Assembly (NCBI GenBank): GCA_028293225.1
Contig: JAQGPE010000270.1
Span: forward strand, 1 to 7,575
Direction of reading: 5' to 3'
DNA length: 7,575 nucleotides
DNA from: Akkermansiaceae bacterium
GTDB taxonomy: Bacteria; Verrucomicrobiota; Verrucomicrobiia; Verrucomicrobiales; Akkermansiaceae
Shown here: positions 1 through 5,496 of the stretch, in pieces
Position numbering within the stretch: the first letter of the stretch is position 1
Layout: the number at the start of each line of letters is the position of its first letter
Translations under genes and position numbers: made by a program
The notes under the pieces: generated by a model
Told to the model about the DNA's origin: nothing
Seen by the model: only the letters and a program-made list of their open reading frames with translations
Database searches by the model: none

Positions 1-1125
1 TCACCATGGGCTTCGGCACCTACTTCTTCGGCCACTCTCCGGACTGGTTGATCGAAGCCGTGGAAAAGCAACTCCACACCGGCATCGAGATCGGGCCGCA
101 GTCACCCATCGCCGGCAAGCTGGCCGCCGCCATCTGCGAGATGACCGGCATGGACCGCGCCACTTTCTGCAACACCGGTTCCGAGGCCGTCATGGCCGCC
201 ATGCGCCTGGCCCGCACCGTCACCGGCCGCACCCGCATCGCCTACTTCACCGGCGACTACCACGGCATGTTCGAGGAAGTCCTGGTTCGCGGCGCCTGGA
301 TCGACGGCGTCTACAAGGCTCAGCCGATCGCTCCCGGCATCCCGTCCTCGCTGGTCGAAAACATCCTGGTCCTCGACTACGCCGACCCGGCTTCCCTTGA
401 AATCCTCCGCGCCCACGCTCACGAACTGGCCGCGGTGATGGTCGAGCCGGTCCAGAGCCGCGCCCCCGGTCTGCAGCCCGGTGACTTCATGCGCGAAGTC
501 CGCGCCATCACCCGCGAGTCCGGCACCGCGCTCATTTTCGATGAAGTCGTCACCGGCTTCCGCTGCCACCCCGGCGGTGCCCAGGCCTACTTCGGCGTCG
601 AAGCCGACATGGCCACCTACGGCAAGGTCATCGGCGGCGGCATGCCCATCGGCGTGCTGGCCGGCAAGCGCGAGTACATGGACGCCCTCGATGGCGGCGC
701 ATGGAACTACGGCGACGATAGTTTCCCGGAGGTCGGCGTAACCTTCTTCGCCGGCACCTTCGTCCGCCACCCGCTGGCTCTCGCAGCCGCCTGGCGCGTG
801 ATCCAGTATCTGAAGGGCGAAGGCCCGCGCCTGCAGATCGATGTCGCCGAGCGCGTCGATCGCCTGTGCCGCACGCTCAACGATTACTTCGCCGCGATCT
901 CCGTGCCGATCCGCCTGCCGCACTTCAGCGCGTATGCCGTGGTCGAGCACGCCCCGGACCTGAAATACGCCAGCCTGCTGTGGTTCTTCCTCCGTGAAAA
1001 AGGCATCCACATCTGGGAAGGCCGCCCGCTCTATTTCACCACCGCCCACACCGACGAGGATTGCGAAAAAATCGTCGCCGCCTTCGCCTCCGCCGTGGCG
1101 GAAATGCAGCAGGCCGGCTTCCTCC
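1..1125 (+). other. Aminotransferase (AMT) domain, PLP-dependent, glutamate-1-semialdehyde aminotransferase-like
   Basis: This is the assembly-line class III aminotransferase of the type in MycA/ItuA, which turns a beta-keto acyl thioester on a carrier protein into a beta-amino acyl thioester. Visible motifs are N-T-G-S-E-A at residue 56 onward (cofactor phosphate region), D-E-V-V-T-G-F-R at 179-186 (the Asp that contacts the pyridine nitrogen), the Schiff-base lysine K207 in Y-G-K-V-I-G-G-G, and F-A-G-T-F-V-R-H-P around nucleotides 749-774. About 40-50 residues of the usual N-terminus are missing at the window edge. Fusion directly ahead of a condensation domain excludes a haem-biosynthesis HemL enzyme. 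Amination at the beta position is inferred from the family, not shown by the sequence. Confidence 0.9.
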
Positions 1126-4100
1126 CGGCTTCCGCTCAGCCCGGCATCCCGGCCCCGAGCTACTACGGTTACGATATTTCCCCGACCACCGAAGCGCAAC
1201 GGGAAATCATCCACTCCCTGATGATGGGCGAGGACGCCAACGCCTCCTACAACGAGTCGAACCGCATCACCTTCGACGGCACCGCCGATCTCCCCGCCCT
1301 GCGCACCGCCCTGACCGACATCGTCGTCCGCCACCCGGCCCTGCGCAGCACCTTCAGCGCCGATGGCCAGCAGCAGTTCTTCCACGCCGCCCCACGCGAA
1401 CTCGAGTTCACCGAGCATGACCTCTCCGCGCTTTCCGATACAGAGCGGGATGAAGCCTGGACCGCCGTCCGCATCGCGGAAGCCACCACGCCCTTCGATC
1501 TTCAGGCCGGCCCCTTGCTGCGCCTGCACATTGCCAAGCTCTCGCCCGAGCGTCACGAAATCCTCTTCACCGCCCACCACCTGGTCTGCGACGGCTGGTC
1601 CTTCGGCATGATCCTCGCGGAACTCGCCACCGCCTACAACGCCCGCAAGGCGAACCGCGTGCCGATGCTTCCGCCGGCGATGTCCTTCGCCGACTACGCC
1701 CGCCATGAGGAAGCCAACGCAGGCTCCGATGACCGCGTGCAAGCCGAGGCCTTCTGGGTGAACAAGTATTCCTTCGGTGCTCCCGTGCTTGAGCTCCCCA
1801 CCGACCGTCCGCGCCCGCCGGTGAAAACCTATCCGGGCTCCATGGAAGCGCTCACGCTGAACTCGTCCCGCTACGAGCGCCTCAAGAAGGCCTCCCCAAA
1901 ACTGGGCGGCACCCTCTTCTCCACCCTGCTCGGCGCCTTCGGCACCTTGCTCCATCGCCTCACCGGCCAGGAAGATCTGGTCATCGGCGTCCCGGCTGCG
2001 GGCCAGACCCGCATCGGTCGTGATGAACTCATCGGCCATTGCCTGAACTTCCTGCCGCTGCGTCTCAATGCCGAACGCGGCGCCTCCTTCAAGACCTTCG
2101 CCATCGCCGCGAAGGAAGAGGTCCTCGAAGCCTACGATCACCAGGACTACACCTTCGGCAGCCTGCTGAAAAAGATCACCCTGCCGCGTGACACCAGCCG
2201 CCTGCCGCTGGTCTCGGTGATGTTCAATATCGACAAGTCCGGCAGCGACCGCATCGCCTTTGACGGCCTGACCTTCGACGTCGCCACCAATCCGAAACGC
2301 TTCGTCAATTTCGACCTGTTCTTCAACCTGGTCCAGACCGACGAGCGCCTGATCGTCGAGTGCGAATACAACACCGACCTGCACGACGCCGCGACCATCC
2401 GCCGCTGGCTCGCCAGCTATGAGCAGCTGATCGAAAGCGTCATCCAGGACGGCGAACTCGCCCTCGAAGCCCTGCCGATCGTCAGCGAAAACGATCGCGC
2501 GCTGCTACAGGAATGGAACGCCACCAGCCGCCCGATCCCCCAGCCGCGGACCCTCCACGAAGCGGTCGCCGCGGTGGTCAGCCAGCATCCGCAAAAGGCC
2601 GCCGTCCGCTCCAGCAGCGAACGCCTGACCTACGCCGAACTCGACTCGCAAGCCGCCGCTCTGGCCGCCCGCCTGCAATCCGCCGGCGTCAAACACGGCG
2701 ACCTGACCGGCATCTACCTCGAGCGCTCCACGGACATGGTCGTGGGTCTGCTGGCGATCCTGAAATGCGGTGCCGCCTACGTGCCGATGGACCCTGCTTT
2801 CCCGGCCGAGCGCCTGGCCTACATGGTGGAAGACGCCAGCATGCCGGTGATCCTGACCCAGTCGTCGCTGGCAGCGTCCCTGCCCAACTCGACCGCAAAA
2901 GTCCTCTGCGTCGACCAGCCCGCCGATGGCTTCAGCACCTTCACACCGGTCGCCACCGCCCCATCGGACATCGCCTACGTGATCTTCACCTCGGGCTCGA
3001 CCGGACGCCCGAAAGGCGTGCGCATCCCGCACCGCGCCGCGATCAATTTCCTCAACTCGATGCGCCGCGAACCCGGCCTGACCGCTGAGGACAAACTGCT
3101 CTCGGTCACGACGTTGTCCTTCGATATCTCCGGCCTGGAGATCTTCCTGCCGCTGACCACCGGCGCGGAAACGGTCATCGCCAGCCGCGACACCACCCGC
3201 GACGGCCACCTGCTCGCTTCGACGATCGCCAGCGAAGGCATCACCGTCCTGCAGGCCACTCCCTCAACCTGGCGCCTGCTCCTGGAAGCCTCGTGGACCG
3301 GAAAGAGCGACCTGAAAGCCCTCGTCGGCGGTGAAGCCGTCCCGCGCGATCTGGTCAACCGCCTCGTCCCGCTTTGCGGCGAAGTCTGGAACGTCTACGG
3401 CCCGACCGAGACCACCATCTGGTCCACCACCACCCGCCTGGAAACGGGCGACGCTCCGGTCAGCATCGGCCGCCCGATCGACAACACCACGGTCTCCATC
3501 GTCAATTCCGCCCTCCAGCCGCAACCCGTCGGCATCGCCGGGGAACTGCTGATCGGCGGCGAAGGCCTCGCCGAAGGCTACCACGCCCGTCCCGACCTGA
3601 CCGCCGACCGCTTCATCACCCTGAATGGCGAGCGCGTCTACCGTACCGGCGACCTCGCCCGCTGGACCCCGTCCGGCGATCTCGAGTGCCTCGGCCGCAT
3701 GGATGATCAGGTCAAGGTCCGCGGCTTCCGCATCGAACTCGGCGACATCGAAAGCCATCTCGCCGAGCACCCCGCCGTCGCCCAGGCCGTCGTGGCCGTT
3801 CGCGACAACCGCCTGATCGGCTACGTCCGCCCGGTTTCCTCGGAAGCCGGTGACGATACCAAGCTGTGGCAGGACCAGTGGGACATGCTCTACAAGTCCG
3901 CCATCGACCAGTCGGGCTCCGCCAAACTCGACCAGCTCGATGCCGTGATCACCTCCTGGGCCGGCATCGACAATGCCGAAGGCCAGGTCGCGGAGTGGAT
4001 CGACACCACCATCGCCCGCATCACGGAGTACGGCCCGCGCCGTATTTTCGAAATCGGCTGCGGCACCGGCCAGATCCTCAGCCGCCTCGCCTCCGGCGCC

Positions 4101-5489
4101 GAAGCCTACTGGGCCGCCGACATTTCAAAGGTCGCCATCGAAGCCCTGGAAAAGAACCACCCGCTCGCCCAGGTGAAGCTCTTCCACCGCCCGGCCGATG
4201 ACTTCTCGGGCCTGCCGGACGGCTACTTCGACACGGTCATCATCAACTCCGTGGCCCAGTATTTCCCGAGCGCCGACTACCTGACCACGGTGCTGAAAGG
4301 CGCGGCCCGCCTCCTGACCCCGAACGGCCGCGTCTTCCTCGGCGACATCCAGGGCCATGCCCTGCTCGCCGCCCACCACGCGGAAGCCCTGCGCGAACGC
4401 GCCCCGGCCGATGCCACCTGCGGCCAGCTTCGCGACAAGCTCGCCCAGCGCCTCAGCATGGAGACCGAGCTGTCCCTCGACCCGGCCTGGTTCGAGCAGA
4501 CCGCCATCCCCGGCATCGCCTACGTCGAAACCCGCCTCCGCCGCGGCAAGCTGGTCAACGAAACCACGGTCTACCACTACGATGTCATCCTGCACGCCAC
4601 CGCTCCCTCGCCTGCCTTCATCCCCTCCGCATGGACGGATTGGCAGCGCCTGAATCTGGAGCAGTTCGAAGCGATGCTCGCCGAGCGCCCGGGCTCCCTG
4701 GCCCTGCGCTCGATCCCCGATTGCCGCCTTTCGAAGCCGAACGGCTTCCTCCGTGCCCTCGAGGCCGGCGCCGGATCTTCCCCGCTACCCTCGCTCGCCG
4801 CCTGCGCCGCTCCCGGTTGCGTCACCGCCGAGGACCTCTTCAACGTCGCCGGAAACCTGGGCTACAAGGCCCACGTCCGCTGGAGCAATGACGGCACCGA
4901 CGGCCTGATGGACGCGATCTTCCTGCCCGCCAATCTCAGCGACCTGCCGGTCTGGCCCGCATTGCCGACCCATCCGGACACACCGCTCGCCAATACCCCG
5001 CGCCACGCGAAATCGTCCGCCGGGGAAGGCCTCGCCGCCACGCTCCGCCAACACCTCGCCACCCGCCTGCCGGACTACATGGTCCCCAGCGCCTTCGTCG
5101 TGCTGGAAAACTTCCCGCTGACGCCAAACGGCAAGGTCAACCGCAAGGCCCTCCCCGAGCCTTCCGCCCAACCCTCCACCACCGCCGTCCGCACGCCGGT
5201 CGCCCCGCGCAACGACACCGAGAAACAGATGGTCACCATCTGGGAGGAAGTCCTCGGCGTCCCCGGCGTCGGCGTCGAGGACGACGTCTTCGAACTCGGC
5301 GGCGACTCGATTCTCATCTTCCAGATGACCACCCGCGCAACTCGCGCTGGTATTCCGGTGACACCCGCCCAGGTTTTCCGTGGTAGAACCATCTCCGCGA
5401 TCGTCGCAGCGCTTTCTGCGACCCCTTCCCTGCCCCCTGCCGCCACCATCCAACGCGTGAACCGCGATGCCTACCGGCGTAAACTCTGA
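1..5489 (+). CDS. Hybrid PKS/NRPS megasynthase, C-terminal part: AMT-C-A(NMT)-PCP (5' partial)
   Basis: This assembly-line enzyme aminates a carrier-bound acyl chain, activates and N-methylates an amino acid (glycine predicted), and condenses the two. The reading frame is open to the left edge; the ATG at 6 lies inside the aminotransferase fold (the context T-M-G-F-G is an internal motif of the family), so it is not the start, and residue numbers here count from that Met. Domains in order: AMT (1 to about 373), C (about 389-825), A (about 849-1718) split by an NMT (about 1288-1531), PCP (about 1733-1803), then a short basic tail and TGA at 5487. All key residues are present: PLP lysine K207, condensation H525/D529, adenylation K1003 and K1710, SAM-binding loop 1349-1355, phosphopantetheine serine S1768. 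There is no epimerase or thioesterase, so the chain passes on to the protein encoded 7 bases downstream. The upstream part, probably with ketosynthase and acyl carrier domains, is outside the window. The enzyme family is certain; the substrate calls are inferred. Confidence 0.95.
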   Translation, partial: TMGFGTYFFGHSPDWLIEAVEKQLHTGIEIGPQSPIAGKLAAAICEMTGMDRATFCNTGSEAVMAAMRLARTVTGRTRIAYFTGDYHGMFEEVLVRGAWIDGVYKAQPIAPGIPSSLVENILVLDYADPASLEILRAHAHELAAVMVEPVQSRAPGLQPGDFMREVRAITRESGTALIFDEVVTGFRCHPGGAQAYFGVEADMATYGKVIGGGMPIGVLAGKREYMDALDGGAWNYGDDSFPEVGVTFFAGTFVRHPLALAAAWRVIQYLKGEGPRLQIDVAERVDRLCRTLNDYFAAISVPIRLPHFSAYAVVEHAPDLKYASLLWFFLREKGIHIWEGRPLYFTTAHTDEDCEKIVAAFASAVAEMQQAGFLPASAQPGIPAPSYYGYDISPTTEAQREIIHSLMMGEDANASYNESNRITFDGTADLPALRTALTDIVVRHPALRSTFSADGQQQFFHAAPRELEFTEHDLSALSDTERDEAWTAVRIAEATTPFDLQAGPLLRLHIAKLSPERHEILFTAHHLVCDGWSFGMILAELATAYNARKANRVPMLPPAMSFADYARHEEANAGSDDRVQAEAFWVNKYSFGAPVLELPTDRPRPPVKTYPGSMEALTLNSSRYERLKKASPKLGGTLFSTLLGAFGTLLHRLTGQEDLVIGVPAAGQTRIGRDELIGHCLNFLPLRLNAERGASFKTFAIAAKEEVLEAYDHQDYTFGSLLKKITLPRDTSRLPLVSVMFNIDKSGSDRIAFDGLTFDVATNPKRFVNFDLFFNLVQTDERLIVECEYNTDLHDAATIRRWLASYEQLIESVIQDGELALEALPIVSENDRALLQEWNATSRPIPQPRTLHEAVAAVVSQHPQKAAVRSSSERLTYAELDSQAAALAARLQSAGVKHGDLTGIYLERSTDMVVGLLAILKCGAAYVPMDPAFPAERLAYMVEDASMPVILTQSSLAASLPNSTAKVLCVDQPADGFSTFTPVATAPSDIAYVIFTSGSTGRPKGVRIPHRAAINFLNSMRREPGLTAEDKLLSVTTLSFDISGLEIFLPLTTGAETVIASRDTTRDGHLLASTIASEGITVLQATPSTWRLLLEASWTGKSDLKALVGGEAVPRDLVNRLVPLCGEVWNVYGPTETTIWSTTTRLETGDAPVSIGRPIDNTTVSIVNSALQPQPVGIAGELLIGGEGLAEGYHARPDLTADRFITLNGERVYRTGDLARWTPSGDLECLGRMDDQVKVRGFRIELGDIESHLAEHPAVAQAVVAVRDNRLIGYVRPVSSEAGDDTKLWQDQWDMLYKSAIDQSGSAKLDQLDAVITSWAGIDNAEGQVAEWIDTTIARITEYGPRRIFEIGCGTGQILSRLASGAEAYWAADISKVAIEALEKNHPLAQVKLFHRPADDFSGLPDGYFDTVIINSVAQYFPSADYLTTVLKGAARLLTPNGRVFLGDIQGHALLAAHHAEALRERAPADATCGQLRDKLAQRLSMETELSLDPAWFEQTAIPGIAYVETRLRRGKLVNETTVYHYDVILHATAPSPAFIPSAWTDWQRLNLEQFEAMLAERPGSLALRSIPDCRLSKPNGFLRALEAGAGSSPLPSLAACAAPGCVTAEDLFNVAGNLGYKAHVRWSNDGTDGLMDAIFLPANLSDLPVWPALPTHPDTPLANTPRHAKSSAGEGLAATLRQHLATRLPDYMVPSAFVVLENFPLTPNGKVNRKALPEPSAQPSTTAVRTPVAPRNDTEKQMVTIWEEVLGVPGVGVEDDVFELGGDSILIFQMTTRATRAGIPVTPAQVFRGRTISAIVAALSATPSLPPAATIQRVNRDAYRRKL
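1170..2480 (+). other. Condensation domain, hybrid PKS-to-NRPS class
   Basis: This domain forms the amide bond between the upstream acyl or beta-amino acyl chain and the aminoacyl unit on this module's PCP. The catalytic motif is H-H-L-V-C-D-G-W-S, with H525 as the general-base position and D529 structural. The N-terminal stretch T-E-A-Q-R-E-I (residues 395 onward), the Y-N-E-S motif and the later I-G-H-C-L-N-F-L-P-L-R segment (nucleotides about 2031-2063) are the wording I associate with hybrid C domains that accept polyketide donors; ordinary LCL domains usually read G-x-F-V-N-T at the last site. This assignment is from remembered family patterns, not a tree. It agrees with the AMT placed just before it. 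Confidence 0.85.
2550..5160 (+). other. Adenylation domain, glycine predicted, interrupted by an N-methyltransferase
   Basis: This domain activates an amino acid as its AMP ester and loads it on the adjacent PCP. Core motifs: A1 L-T-Y-A-E-L, A3 T-S-G-S-T-G-R-P-K-G (995-1004), A4 around F1039-D1040, A5 Y-G-P-T-E (1131-1135), A7 Y-R-T-G-D (1212-1216), A8 from L1229 to G1246, A9 L-P-D-Y-M-V-P (1688-1694), A10 N-G-K-V-N-R with K1710. Aligned by eye to GrsA, the ten pocket residues are D1040, I1041, L1044, Q1083, L1106, G1108, V1130, I1138, W1139 and K1710, i.e. DILQLGVIWK. The classic glycine code is DILQLGLIWK, differing only at the seventh position. Glycine is therefore the best prediction; a small residue such as alanine cannot be ruled out. 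About 470 residues separate A8 from A10, far more than in a plain A domain, because of the inserted NMT. Confidence 0.85.
3867..4598 (+). other. N-methyltransferase domain inserted between adenylation motifs A8 and A9
   Basis: This SAM-dependent methyltransferase methylates the alpha-amine of the PCP-bound amino acid before condensation. It begins near W1288 (W-Q-D-Q-W-D-M-L-Y) and ends near Y-H-Y-D-V-I-L-H (1523-1530). The SAM-binding loop is E-I-G-C-G-T-G (1349-1355), and the segment I-N-S-V-A-Q-Y-F-P (1413-1421) matches the N-S-V-V-Q-Y-F-P signature of NRPS N-methyltransferases. Position in the A domain and these motifs favour N- over C- or O-methylation. About 150 residues follow before A9; such a spacer is usual in A domains carrying this insert. 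No inactivating change is visible. Confidence 0.9.
5202..5415 (+). other. Peptidyl carrier protein (PCP) domain
   Basis: This thiolation domain holds the amino acid and then the growing chain on a phosphopantetheine arm. The attachment motif is L-G-G-D-S-I-L, with the modified serine at S1768 (codon 5307-5309), preceded by the usual D-D-V-F-E. It is the last domain of the protein. No epimerase follows, as expected if the residue is achiral glycine or sarcosine. Confidence 0.93.
5416..5489 (+). other. C-terminal tail of the gene 1 protein, candidate docking segment
   Basis: After the PCP there are about 24 residues: a Pro/Ala-rich linker, then I-Q-R-V-N-R-D-A-Y-R-R-K-L and stop. The end is strongly basic (five Arg/Lys in the last eleven residues). 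Similar R-V-x-R-x-A-Y-R endings occur on carrier-terminated hybrid synthase subunits as I remember them. It could help contact the next subunit, but no established docking fold can be recognised from this length. Confidence 0.35.
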
Positions 5490-5496
5490 ATCCCCC
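5490..5496 (+). promoter_or_regulatory. Seven-base intergenic junction lacking a Shine-Dalgarno sequence
   Basis: The gap between the gene 1 stop and the gene 2 start reads A-T-C-C-C-C-C. The 20 bases before the ATG contain no purine-rich AGGAGG-like run. This points to translation coupled to termination of gene 1, or to an organism that often does without a Shine-Dalgarno sequence. There is no room for a promoter or terminator here. Confidence 0.55.

Noticed and set aside
6..8. ATG at position 6 as the start codon of gene 1
   Set aside because: It lies inside the aminotransferase fold (T-M-G-F-G motif), the frame is open to the left edge, and about 40-50 residues of the domain would be missing.
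1..1125. Stand-alone glutamate-1-semialdehyde aminotransferase (HemL) of haem synthesis
   Set aside because: The domain is in one continuous frame with NRPS domains and has no stop between them.
102..2384. Long minus-strand open frame of 760 codons opposite the AMT and C domains
   Set aside because: Its product is low-complexity Gly/Ala/Val/Glu/Asp-rich with no recognisable motif. Such antisense frames are common opposite GC-rich, C-ending codons, and the plus strand has a full set of conserved motifs.
3867..4598. C-methyltransferase of the polyketide type
   Set aside because: It is inserted between A8 and A9 and carries the N-S-V-x-Q-Y-F-P signature of NRPS N-methyltransferases; polyketide C-methyltransferases sit between AT and ACP domains.
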